From assembly GCA_045649485.1 (NCBI GenBank), contig JAZRPZ010000048.1, positions 15,714-79,713 of the forward strand: DNA of 64,000 nucleotides. Direction: 5' to 3'. The position numbers and the translations under genes were made by a program. Source of the DNA: RUG11247 sp045649485. Lineage in GTDB: Bacteria > Bacillota > Clostridia > Christensenellales > Aristaeellaceae. The notes beneath the pieces are model-generated. The model ran no database searches, was not told the origin of the DNA, and was given only the letters and a program-made list of their open reading frames with translations. The first letter of the stretch is position 1. Each line of letters begins with the position of its first letter. Below, one piece after another: positions 34,769 to 43,083 of the stretch.

Positions 34769-36460
34769 TCATTCTACTGTGAACTCAGCAATAACTTTTC
34801 CGTCGGAATCCAAAAGTTTATACTGATCGCCCATTCCGACCCAATAGCGGTCATGATCCAGATTCAGGAAATAATCGTATTCCACAGGAACTATCTCATT
34901 GCCGTTATGGTCCACAACGCCGTATACGATCGTTTCAAAATCCGCACTGAGACCGACCACATCATCGTATTCATATTCGATCATGTCATAGTTCAGCACC
35001 TGATACCTGCCATTGCCGTCCATCCAGCTGACAGCATATATCTCACGATAACCGTCGCTGCAGGGCTCAAGATTGAAATCCGTGATATACGCTTCATATC
35101 CGTAATCAGTATTGCGGGTTATCACAAAGCGCTCAGGGCGGGAATCCGTATAGCTGTATCCGGTATAGAGATTTCTGTCAAATTCCATCTCTCCGCTCCA
35201 GAGAACGTTGCCTTCGGCATCCAGCACCATTTCCCTTGTGTCACTGGAAGCGATAATAAAGTTGTCTCCGGAATAATATGCACCAAAGTAGAAATCGCCT
35301 TCTTCGGGAGTGAAGCGCTTTATTATCGAATAATCGTCGCCGGATATCAGATCAAAACCGCCGTCAGCCAGATTTCCGATTATCGGCATACCGTCTTCAA
35401 TGCCCAGACAGTCGAAATAGCTGTAGCCTTCACCGGTAACATATTCGCCGGATGTATTTATCAGATGCACCTGATAATCGGAGTTATTTATTTCTGCTAC
35501 GCCGCCAATAAAGTTTGCAGCATATTCAAAAGATGTATCGAACTGCGGCTGACCTTTTGTATCTATAAATATATATTCATAAGACGAATCGGCAGCGGCA
35601 TTTTCATCGCACACAAGTACGCTCATGTATCCCTCCGAGAAACCCGGAAGCGTTTCATAGCTGAAAGTATACATGCCGCTGTCAGAAACAGTGCCATCGG
35701 CAGAAATGTGCACTATGGATGCTGCTTCCGAAAAATCGCCGCTGACAGGGTCCACATCAGGCATCACGGCAAAAAATCCGCCGCTGCAGTCACTTACGAT
35801 GGAAGTATACATTCCCTCGGTAATTACATTGCCCTGTTCGTCCAGCACGGTAACAAAGCCTTCAAAAGTATATGCTTCGACGATTCCGTTTTTTACATCA
35901 TGGGTAAAACCGACATAATCAAATCCGGTGAGCAATTCGCCGCGGGCATTCATGAGCGCCACGCCGTAATCGTAACCGTAATCCATGTAATCTTCTTCCA
36001 TTACGCCAAAGTCATCGCCCAGCACATCGCCGTACTCGCCGCCGTCATCGGTTTCGGAAACGGGAACATCGTCGATTACAGCCATCTCATAGCCGTCGGA
36101 CAGCTCCTCAAGGTCCACAGGCCATTCTTCCACATCATCAAGTTCCTCATCCCAGTCTCCGGACCAATCGTCTTCCATGAAGCTTCCGGTATACTCGCCG
36201 TCATCATACTCCTCTTCATCAAGGAATCCGCTGCTGAGATCCATCTGACTTACCATAAACAGCCTGCGTTCGGCAGGACATTCGCTGTTGCTGATAAGAT
36301 CTATCACATCATATTCGCCGGCATCCGTAAGCAAATTGCCGTTCTCGTCTATCAGCATGGCTCCGCTTTCGGTATTTACAACAAAGCTGCGTAATCCCTC
36401 AGCGCTTGCAGGCAGTGCGAGCATTGCCAAAACAAACAGTATCGCAAAAAATCTTTTCAC
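34769..36460 (-). CDS. Secreted WG-repeat-like protein with acidic linker
   Basis: 563 residues from GTG 36460, 9 nt after AGGAGG. A nearby ATG is out of frame. A signal peptide (KRFFAILFVLAMLALPASA) is followed by repeated beta motifs such as VNTESGAMLIDENGNLLTDA, VTVLDEQGNVITEGMYTSI and DHNGNEIVPVEYDYF, resembling degenerate WG/KWG beta-propeller repeats. Residues about 90-160 are extremely acidic (runs of Asp/Glu/Tyr), possibly calcium-binding. Likely extracellular or wall-associated. Function unknown. It follows the CAP-domain gene by 65 nt in the same direction, so the pair may act together outside the cell. Confidence 0.62.
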   Translation of the reverse strand: MKRFFAILFVLAMLALPASAEGLRSFVVNTESGAMLIDENGNLLTDAGEYDVIDLISNSECPAERRLFMVSQMDLSSGFLDEEEYDDGEYTGSFMEDDWSGDWDEELDDVEEWPVDLEELSDGYEMAVIDDVPVSETDDGGEYGDVLGDDFGVMEEDYMDYGYDYGVALMNARGELLTGFDYVGFTHDVKNGIVEAYTFEGFVTVLDEQGNVITEGMYTSIVSDCSGGFFAVMPDVDPVSGDFSEAASIVHISADGTVSDSGMYTFSYETLPGFSEGYMSVLVCDENAAADSSYEYIFIDTKGQPQFDTSFEYAANFIGGVAEINNSDYQVHLINTSGEYVTGEGYSYFDCLGIEDGMPIIGNLADGGFDLISGDDYSIIKRFTPEEGDFYFGAYYSGDNFIIASSDTREMVLDAEGNVLWSGEMEFDRNLYTGYSYTDSRPERFVITRNTDYGYEAYITDFNLEPCSDGYREIYAVSWMDGNGRYQVLNYDMIEYEYDDVVGLSADFETIVYGVVDHNGNEIVPVEYDYFLNLDHDRYWVGMGDQYKLLDSDGKVIAEFTVE

Positions 36461-36525
36461 GGATTCATTCCTCCTATTATATGAAGTATTACTTTTTAGA
36501 CGCCGCCGTTTCCATTTTGGTTGCA

Positions 36526-37764
36526 TCACTTTACGGTCACGGCGCATTCATCGCTGCGTCCGTTTACCGCGGCGGCAACTATCGCGCATTTGCCTTCGCC
36601 AACGGCAGTTACATATCCGTTTTCATCAACTACAGCCACATTCTCGTCAGTGGACGACCATGTCACCGAAACATCGTCCGCCCATTCAGGAATCACCGCC
36701 GCACTCAGCAGACATATATCTCCGACATCCATTTCAAGCGCACGGGGCTCCACTTCCACCGCAGAAGGATCTATAGGATAGAGCGAGATCATTTCTACAA
36801 TATATTCTATCGCTGCCGGTTTCCCGTCGGCATACCGCAATCCGTCAATGCGCACATGCCATACCTGATTCTGCTGATAATCGGTGATACCCATTTTTTC
36901 GAGATCTGGCATGAATATTATTGCAGGACCTGCACCGTAGGATTCCGTGCTCACATTGAAAAACTTGAGCTCCGCCCTGCCTGCGCCGGCTTCGTACATA
37001 CTGACCGATATATCGGAAAAATCGGAAGAATACACTTCCGGATTCAGCACCACAGACCATGGGATATCATAGCTGGTAAGGTCTGCGGGAAACGCGCCCC
37101 CGGAAGGCCACTTTATGTTTTCCCAATAGCCCGGATCATAAGTATCATCGTGCACATACATCGCCACATAACTCATACCGGAATCGGAATTGGCCAGACC
37201 GAAGCCCGTCTTTCCCATATAAGGATTCAGAAGCCAGCGCCTGTGACCCAGCACCGGCAAATTCGCCTCGCCGTCATCGCGCACGAAATACTCCGCGGAT
37301 ACTATCAGTATATCTCCGTCCATCCAGTTTATGGCCGCAAGGTTGGAAGACATCGTACCGGCATATGCCGTGCCGTAGAAACCGTCAGACATTCCCTCCA
37401 CTCTCGGCGAATCATGAGCGATGGCATCATTCGCCGCCAAGAGTACCGCACCGTGCTGCGCGCGCATGATATATATATCATCCAATGTCACGCCGGTATC
37501 AAGATAGGCGACGTAACGTATGAAATTCACATACTCCAGCACATCTTCAAGCGCCGCATCCGTCAGGCTTCCGGGGCTGTATTCGCCGCTGACGGACGGC
37601 TTTTCCAGGTAGGGAGAAGGCTCAGTATCAATGTTAAGTTGAGAATAAGCTTTTCTGATATCCTCTTTTTGGTGGATTTCCGGGCCTTCGGCGGCCGCGC
37701 AGGACAGCATCACCAACATTGAAATTACAGCCGTCAAAACCGCCCGAATCTGCGATATCTGCAT
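36526..37764 (-). CDS. Secreted CAP-domain protein with C-terminal bacterial Ig-like domain
   Basis: 412 residues. A signal peptide ends at CAAAE near residue 25. A CAP/SCP-like domain spans about residues 70-220 (EYVNFIRYVA, HGAVLLAANDAIAHDSP, SSNLAAINW, LGHRRWLLNPYMGKTGFGLA), with the His and Glu positions of the CAP cavity visible. A C-terminal Ig-like (BIG2) domain covers about residues 335-412 (DVSVTWSSTDENVAVVDENGYVTAVGEGKC). The domain pair is common in Clostridia. Its extracellular role is unresolved. Ribosome binding site weak. Confidence 0.75.
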   Translation of the reverse strand: MQISQIRAVLTAVISMLVMLSCAAAEGPEIHQKEDIRKAYSQLNIDTEPSPYLEKPSVSGEYSPGSLTDAALEDVLEYVNFIRYVAYLDTGVTLDDIYIMRAQHGAVLLAANDAIAHDSPRVEGMSDGFYGTAYAGTMSSNLAAINWMDGDILIVSAEYFVRDDGEANLPVLGHRRWLLNPYMGKTGFGLANSDSGMSYVAMYVHDDTYDPGYWENIKWPSGGAFPADLTSYDIPWSVVLNPEVYSSDFSDISVSMYEAGAGRAELKFFNVSTESYGAGPAIIFMPDLEKMGITDYQQNQVWHVRIDGLRYADGKPAAIEYIVEMISLYPIDPSAVEVEPRALEMDVGDICLLSAAVIPEWADDVSVTWSSTDENVAVVDENGYVTAVGEGKCAIVAAAVNGRSDECAVTVK

Positions 37765-37846
37765 GATTTAAAATGTTAACCCTTCATTTTTTCGATTTTC
37801 TTCATAAATATTCCATATTATTTGGCAAAAATCCTGCTTTGGGGGC

Positions 37847-37875
37847 TTTTCAAAACTTATCTTTTGTGTTAAAAT
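37847..37875 (+). promoter_or_regulatory. Possible promoter of the EF-G-like gene
   Basis: TTTTCA, 17-bp spacer, TAAAAT (37870-37875). A second -10-like CATAAT lies at 37881. The resulting leader would be about 115 nt and includes GC-rich pairings (ACCCGG...CCGGGT with inner CCGG/CCGG, 37927-37969). Confidence 0.4.
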
Positions 37876-37921
37876 CTATAACATAATGGTGCGCTATGGC
37901 GCCCCACCCCAGAGTTTGTCC

Positions 37922-37981
37922 ATGGAACCCGGAGGTTACGAAACACCGGTCCTGGGCCGGACGCCGGGTCCCAACTTATAA
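37922..37981 (+). CDS. Possible 19-codon leader ORF
   Basis: ATG 37922 to TAA 37981 encodes a 19-residue Gly/Pro-rich peptide and ends 14 nt before the EF-G-like ATG, overlapping the GC-rich leader stem. Its ribosome binding site is weak (AGAG), so it may be chance. Confidence 0.2.
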   Translation: MEPGGYETPVLGRTPGPNL

Positions 37982-37995
37982 TAGGAGGAAGAATA

Positions 37996-40077
37996 ATGAA
38001 AAACTACACTACCAGCAATATCCGTAACGTCGCCGTAGTTGGCCACGGCAGTGATGGTAAGACCACCCTGGTTGAGGCTCTGCTGTACTACGCAGGCGCT
38101 ATCGATCGTCAGGGCCGCGTCGAAGACGGCACCGCTACCACCGACTGCGATCCCGAAGAAATAAAGAGGAAGATTTCCATTTCCGCGGGCATGGCTCCCC
38201 TCGAGTGGAATGAGACCAAGTACAACTTCATCGACGTTCCCGGCTACTTCGATTTCGCCGGTGAAATGGTCGGACCCATGGCAGTTTGCGAAAACGCACT
38301 GATCGCCGTTGGCGCAGTTGGCGGCCTGACCGTCGGCGCCGAGAAGGCATGGACCATGGCTGAGAAGAACGGCACCGCACGCATCATCGTCATCAACCAA
38401 ATGGATCGTGAAAACGCCAACTTCGACAAGGCTCTGGCTTCCCTCACCGAGAAGTACGGCGCTGCTGTTGCTCCCATTCAGGTTCCCGTTATCGAAGGCG
38501 GCAAGTTCGTCGGCGTAGCAAGCCTGCTGGACAACAAGGCTTACATGGGCGAAGGCAAGTCCTACAAGGTTACCGATATCCCCGCTTCCGTTGAGGATGC
38601 AGTTGAAGAAGCACGCGCAACTCTGATGGAAGCTGCTGCAGGCGCTGACGAAGAGCTGATGGAGAAGTTCTTCGAAGAGATGGAACTGTCCCCCGAAGAC
38701 ACCATCGCCGGTCTGCGCAAGGGTATTTCCGAAGGCACTCTGGTTCCCGTTGTTTGCTGCTCCGCTCTGACCCGCATCGGTCTGGCTTCCCTGCTTGATA
38801 CCATCAAGGATCTGATGCCCTCTCCCGAAGGCACCGTTCTCAAGGGCATCAACACCAAGACCGGCGAAGCCGACGAGCGTATCTGCGCCGAGGATCAGCC
38901 CTTCTCCGCTCAGGTCTTCAAGACCCTGGCCGACCCCTTCGTTGGCAAGCTGAGCCTGATGAAGATCACCTCCGGTGTTCTGAACAACACCACTGCTCTG
39001 TTCAACGCCAACGTTGAGAAGACCGAAAAGGCCGGTACCATCAACATCCAGCGCGGCAAGAAGCAGATCCCCGTTGAGAAGGTCATCGCCGGCGATATCG
39101 CCGCTCTGGCCAAGCTGGCTTCCGTGGGCACCTCTCACACTCTGTGCGATCCCGCAAAGCCCATCAAGTTCGCTGAGCTGAACTTCCCCGCACCCACCAT
39201 CTCCATGGCAGTTTACGCCAAGAAGTCCGGCGACGAAGACAAGATCTTCCAGGGCCTGGCACGTCTGGCTGAAGAAGATCCCACCGTTACCGTCGGCAAG
39301 GATCCCGAGACCACCGAGTCCCTGCTGTCCGGTCTGGGCGAGATGCACATCGACGTAGTTGCAAAGAAGCTGCTGTCCAAGTTCGGCGCCGATTGCGACC
39401 TGCGCGCTCCCCGCATCCCCTACCGCGAGTCCATCCGCAAGCCCATCGATGTTGAAGGCCGTCATAAGAAGCAGACCGGCGGTCACGGTCAGTTCGGCGA
39501 CGTTAAGATCAAGTTCCGTCCCAACGACGATCCCAACGATATCGAGTTCCATTTTGAAGATGCAGTTGTCGGCGGTACCGTACCCCGCAACTTCATCCCC
39601 GCTGTTGAAAAGGGTCTGCGTGAGAACATCACTCACGGCGTACTGGCAGGCTACCCCGTTGTTGGTCTGACCGCACAGCTGTACGACGGCGGCTACCACC
39701 CCGTTGACTCCTCCGAAATGGCATTCAAGATCGCTGCCCGTCTGGCATTCAAGCAGCTGACCACCGCTAACCCCATCCTCCTCGAGCCCATCTATTCCGT
39801 TAAGGTTTATGTGCCCGATGAGTACATGGGCGACATCATCGGCGACATGAACAAGCGCCGTGGCCGCATCATGGGTATGGATCAGGTTGACGGCCAGCAG
39901 TGCGTTTCCGCCGAGGTACCTCTGGGCGAAATGTACAAGTACACCACCGATCTGCGTTCCATGACTCACGCACGCGGTTCCTTCACCATGGCCTTCGAGC
40001 GCTATGAGGAAGTTCCCGCCGCCGATGCAAAGAAGATCATCGAAAACGCCAAGATCGAGGTCGAGGACGACGAGTAA
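37996..40077 (+). CDS. EF-G paralogue (EF-G2-like translational GTPase)
   Basis: 693 residues, full EF-G length, with a strong AGGAGG site. The P-loop is GHGSDGKTT. Three deviations from canonical EF-G are visible: switch I reads KISIS in place of RGITI, G3 reads DVPGYFDF with Tyr instead of the catalytic His of DTPGHVDF, and G4 reads NQMD instead of NKMD. Domains II-V follow with QTGGHGQFGDV near 497 and a normal EF-G C-terminus. It probably acts on the ribosome with altered GTP hydrolysis, as in other EF-G2 proteins. Codon use is highly biased (GTT, GCT, CTG), suggesting high expression. Repeat copy D follows the stop. Confidence 0.88.
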   Translation: MKNYTTSNIRNVAVVGHGSDGKTTLVEALLYYAGAIDRQGRVEDGTATTDCDPEEIKRKISISAGMAPLEWNETKYNFIDVPGYFDFAGEMVGPMAVCENALIAVGAVGGLTVGAEKAWTMAEKNGTARIIVINQMDRENANFDKALASLTEKYGAAVAPIQVPVIEGGKFVGVASLLDNKAYMGEGKSYKVTDIPASVEDAVEEARATLMEAAAGADEELMEKFFEEMELSPEDTIAGLRKGISEGTLVPVVCCSALTRIGLASLLDTIKDLMPSPEGTVLKGINTKTGEADERICAEDQPFSAQVFKTLADPFVGKLSLMKITSGVLNNTTALFNANVEKTEKAGTINIQRGKKQIPVEKVIAGDIAALAKLASVGTSHTLCDPAKPIKFAELNFPAPTISMAVYAKKSGDEDKIFQGLARLAEEDPTVTVGKDPETTESLLSGLGEMHIDVVAKKLLSKFGADCDLRAPRIPYRESIRKPIDVEGRHKKQTGGHGQFGDVKIKFRPNDDPNDIEFHFEDAVVGGTVPRNFIPAVEKGLRENITHGVLAGYPVVGLTAQLYDGGYHPVDSSEMAFKIAARLAFKQLTTANPILLEPIYSVKVYVPDEYMGDIIGDMNKRRGRIMGMDQVDGQQCVSAEVPLGEMYKYTTDLRSMTHARGSFTMAFERYEEVPAADAKKIIENAKIEVEDDE

Positions 40078-40209
40078 CCAAGGGCTCTGCCCTTGGAACC
40101 CGCCAAAGGCACCTCTTTGTCCCTTTGGAATCCCACGCTGGGGTTTCAGGAACAAATCAATATTTTCCGTCTGCAGCCCGGGGGCCCAAACCCCGGACTG
40201 CAGATTTTT
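40078..40209 (+). repeat. 3'-UTR repeat element, copy D (ends in a terminator)
   Basis: Stem 1 CCAAGGGC/GCCCTTGG (40078-40096) begins at the first base after the stop codon. Stem 2 AAAGG..CCTTT lies at 40105-40126, then GGAATCCCACGCTGGGG. Stem 3 CTGCAG..CCGGGG/CCCCGG..CTGCAG (40171-40203) carries the GCCCAA loop and is followed by ATTTTTTC, so in this copy stem 3 is a plausible terminator. Confidence 0.8.
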
Positions 40210-40272
40210 TCATTGGTTTTTTCGGCAAAACGTGGTAAAATGTATACAATAAATATAAGGAGATACATATAT

Positions 40273-41208
40273 ATGAGCATTCCTTCTCAGCAGGATATCC
40301 TTCGTGTAAAAGGGCTGGGTTTTCTTTATAATCGTGGAATGGGCACTTTCTCTGCGCGAGCAGTGAACAAAAACGGCGTGCTGACTGCCGCTCAGCTGGC
40401 AAATCTGGCTGAATGCGCAGAAAAGTACGGCAGCGGCAAGGTAGCGATCACCTCCCGCCTGCAGGTCGAGATTCCCGGCATCGCCCTTGAAAATGTCGAA
40501 AACGTGATGGAACATGTGGCTAAGGTAGGTCTGGTCATCGGCGGCACCGGCGCAAAGGTACGCCCGCTGACTGCCTGCAAGGGTACCACCTGCGTATTCG
40601 GCAATGCCGACACTCAGAAGATCTGCGCGGAGCTTTTTGATATCTTCTACACCGGCTGGCACGATGTTTCCCTGCCCCACAAATTCAAGATGTCCGTCGG
40701 CGGCTGCCCCAACAGCTGCATGAAGCCGTCGCTCAACGATCTCGGCATCGAAGCTCATCGCCTGCCTGTTTACGACATGGACAAGTGCCGCGGCTGTGCA
40801 AAGTGCGTACTGGAATCCAAATGCCCCATGAAGGCAATTTCCGTGGTCGACGGCAAGATGACCGTCAATGAGACCATGTGCTCCAAGTGCGGCGTCTGCA
40901 TCGAGAAATGTCCCTTCGGCGTTTCTCCCGCAGTAGAGAAGCCCGTATTTGCCATCTATGTTGGCGGCACCTGGGGCAAGCATCCCCGTATGGGCACCCG
41001 TCTCAGCCGCTTCTATGACCGCAGCGAGCTGGAATCCATGATTGAGAAGACCATTCTGTGGTTCCGTGAAAACGGCTATCAGAAGGAACGTCTTGGTGCA
41101 GCGATCGACCGTATCGGCGTTGAAGCTTTTGAAGCTGCGGTTGCCACCAACGACCTTATCGACCGCAAGGCTGAGATACTTGCAGCGCCCCTCAAGGTAA
41201 AGCCCTGA
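40273..41208 (+). CDS. Nitrite/sulfite reductase-like siroheme/4Fe-4S protein with ferredoxin domain
   Basis: 311 residues from ATG 40273 (AAGGAG upstream). The N-terminal ferredoxin-like half domain (VKGLGFLYNRGMGTFSARAV) is followed by the cluster/siroheme motif TACKGTTCVFGNADT (a CX4C spacing) near residue 102 and GGCPNSCMKPSLNDLG near 140. Two 4Fe-4S motifs follow near 168-218: CRGCAKCVLESKCP and CSKCGVCIEKCPF. It resembles the small stand-alone NiR/SiR-like proteins of anaerobes rather than a full assimilatory enzyme. Its stop overlaps the start of the ABC substrate-binding gene (TGATG), tying it to metal or tetrapyrrole import. Confidence 0.82.
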   Translation: MSIPSQQDILRVKGLGFLYNRGMGTFSARAVNKNGVLTAAQLANLAECAEKYGSGKVAITSRLQVEIPGIALENVENVMEHVAKVGLVIGGTGAKVRPLTACKGTTCVFGNADTQKICAELFDIFYTGWHDVSLPHKFKMSVGGCPNSCMKPSLNDLGIEAHRLPVYDMDKCRGCAKCVLESKCPMKAISVVDGKMTVNETMCSKCGVCIEKCPFGVSPAVEKPVFAIYVGGTWGKHPRMGTRLSRFYDRSELESMIEKTILWFRENGYQKERLGAAIDRIGVEAFEAAVATNDLIDRKAEILAAPLKVKP

Positions 41209-42107
41209 TGCGTTCAGTATTTATCGCAATACTTGCAGCGCTTATGCTGCTCACCTGCTGCGCCGCAGCCGAGACCGTACTTACAGATGACCGAGGGATA
41301 GCCATAACAGCTGAATCGCCCGACCGCGTGGTGTGCCTGTACGGTTCATATGCGGAGGCTTGGATAGAAGCCGGCGGCATGCCCGTAGGCGTTACCGAGG
41401 ATGCCGTTTCGGAAAGACAGCTGACACTTGGCGATGATGTACAGATAATCGGCACCAACAAGGAACCGAATCTTGAATTGGTAATCGCTCTCGAACCCGA
41501 TTTGGTAATAGTTTCCGCCGATATCCCGCAGCAGCTCGACGCCTGTACTGTTTTGGAAGGCGCAGGCATTCCCTGTGCGGCTTTCCGCGTTGATACATGG
41601 CAGGATTACGCACGCATGATGGATATATTCACCCATCTTACCGGAAGGCGCGACATATATGATGCAGTTATCCCGCATCTTGCGAATGAAATAGAATCCA
41701 TCACTGCCGACGCTGCAACACACGAAGCGCCTACCGTGCTGCTCTTGAGGGCTTATTCCTCCGGCGTACGCGCAAAGGGCACGGATAATCTGGCAGGCGT
41801 TATGCTTTCTGACATGGGCTGCACAAACATCGCTGACAGCGATACTTCCCTGCTGGAGGATCTTTCTCTCGAAGCGATAATCGCTGCGGATCCCGATTTC
41901 ATATTCATTAGCGTAATGGGCGGCGATGAAGCTGCCGCGCTCGAAGTGGTGAATTCCACTCTCGGCGCGAATCCCGCATGGCAGGCCCTTACTGCCGTGA
42001 GAAACGGCAATGTACACGTGCTGCCCCGTGAGCTTTTCCACTACAAACCCAATTCACGCTGGAGCGAAAGCTATGCATATCTGGCAAAAATACTCTTCGG
42101 CAAATAA
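41208..42107 (+). CDS. ABC transporter substrate-binding protein, iron-complex/B12 type
   Basis: 299 residues. The hydrophobic signal ends in a Cys pair (LMLLTCCAAAE), so it may be a lipoprotein. Periplasmic-binding-protein class III (BtuF/FhuD) fold: PDRVVCLYGSYAEAWIEAGG, EPNLELVIALEPDLVI near residue 88, and a C-terminal NPAWQALTAVRNGNVHVLP. It captures a ferric siderophore, heme, cobalamin or similar complex outside the membrane. It starts within the stop of the reductase-like gene and overlaps the permease gene by 35 nt. Confidence 0.87.
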   Translation: MRSVFIAILAALMLLTCCAAAETVLTDDRGIAITAESPDRVVCLYGSYAEAWIEAGGMPVGVTEDAVSERQLTLGDDVQIIGTNKEPNLELVIALEPDLVIVSADIPQQLDACTVLEGAGIPCAAFRVDTWQDYARMMDIFTHLTGRRDIYDAVIPHLANEIESITADAATHEAPTVLLLRAYSSGVRAKGTDNLAGVMLSDMGCTNIADSDTSLLEDLSLEAIIAADPDFIFISVMGGDEAAALEVVNSTLGANPAWQALTAVRNGNVHVLPRELFHYKPNSRWSESYAYLAKILFGK

Positions 42108-43083
42108 GGCCCTGCGTCTGGGCCTGATACTGGCGCTGCTGCTTATTGCGGCAGCGCTTTTTTCGCTGTGTGCAGGTGCCAGCGGCGCATCGTTTTTTGC
42201 AGGATTGCGCGATGCAATTACCGGCACAGACAGCGCCGCTGCGAGAATACTTATCCATATACGTCTCCCCCGCACTGCTGCCGCGGTGATGGCCGGCGCT
42301 GCACTCAGCTGCGCAGGCGTAATAATCCAGGGCGTACTGGATAACCCGCTTGCCGGTCCTAACGTCATAGGCGTAAATGCAGGAGCCGGATTCACGACTC
42401 TGCTGGCTGCAAGCCTCGCTTTCCCTGCCGCACTGCTGCCTGCCGCGGCATTCGCAGGTGCTTTGGGAGCGGCGCTCATCATATTGCTGCTCTCAGGGCC
42501 CATGGGAGCTTCAAAGATCACAGTAGTCCTGGCGGGCGTTACGCTCAGTGCCATAATATCCGCCGGTACAGATCTCATAACCACCATTGATCCTGAAGCA
42601 ACGCTTGGTATGAGCACCTTCATGATCGGCGGTTTTTCCGGAGTTACTGCGATTAAGCTGCAGACAGCCGCATGCTACATAATTCCCGCAATCGTAATCG
42701 CTCTCATCACATGCGGACAGCTTGATATACTCGGCCTTGGCGATGAGACAGCACGATCCCTTGGCATGCGTGTCAAACTGACCCGCTGCATACAGCTTAT
42801 ACTTGCTGCCGTGCTTGCAGGTGCTGCCGTCAGCTTCTCAGGCCTCCTCGGCTTCGTAGGGCTCATTGTACCGCATGCCATAAGGCGTATCATCGGCGGA
42901 GCGCATCGAAAGCTTATGCCCATCAGCATCATTGCAGGCGCACTGTTCGTTTTGATATGTGATACTGCTGCCCGCAGCGCATTCGGTGCATACGAACTGC
43001 CTGTCGGTATAATCCTTTCCCTCACCGGCGGACCGTTTTTTCTTGCATTGCTTATCCGCAGCCGAAGGAGGTGGGAACAATGA
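42073..43083 (+). CDS. FecCD-type ABC permease
   Basis: 336 residues from ATG 42073 (GGAG 8 nt upstream, inside the preceding gene). About ten membrane helices. The FecCD family signature is clear: RLPRTAAAVMAGAALSCAGVIIQGVLDNPLAGPNVIGVNAGAG near residues 62-105 and the coupling region FSGLLGFVGLIVPHAIRRIIG near 257. It imports the complex delivered by the binding protein. Coupled to the ATPase gene by an ATGA overlap. Confidence 0.92.
   Translation: MHIWQKYSSANKALRLGLILALLLIAAALFSLCAGASGASFFAGLRDAITGTDSAAARILIHIRLPRTAAAVMAGAALSCAGVIIQGVLDNPLAGPNVIGVNAGAGFTTLLAASLAFPAALLPAAAFAGALGAALIILLLSGPMGASKITVVLAGVTLSAIISAGTDLITTIDPEATLGMSTFMIGGFSGVTAIKLQTAACYIIPAIVIALITCGQLDILGLGDETARSLGMRVKLTRCIQLILAAVLAGAAVSFSGLLGFVGLIVPHAIRRIIGGAHRKLMPISIIAGALFVLICDTAARSAFGAYELPVGIILSLTGGPFFLALLIRSRRRWEQ

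Noticed and set aside
37936..40155. Long open frame (over 700 codons) antisense to the EF-G paralogue
   Set aside because: It is produced by biased codon use in the sense gene, has no domain pattern of its own and lacks a ribosome binding site.
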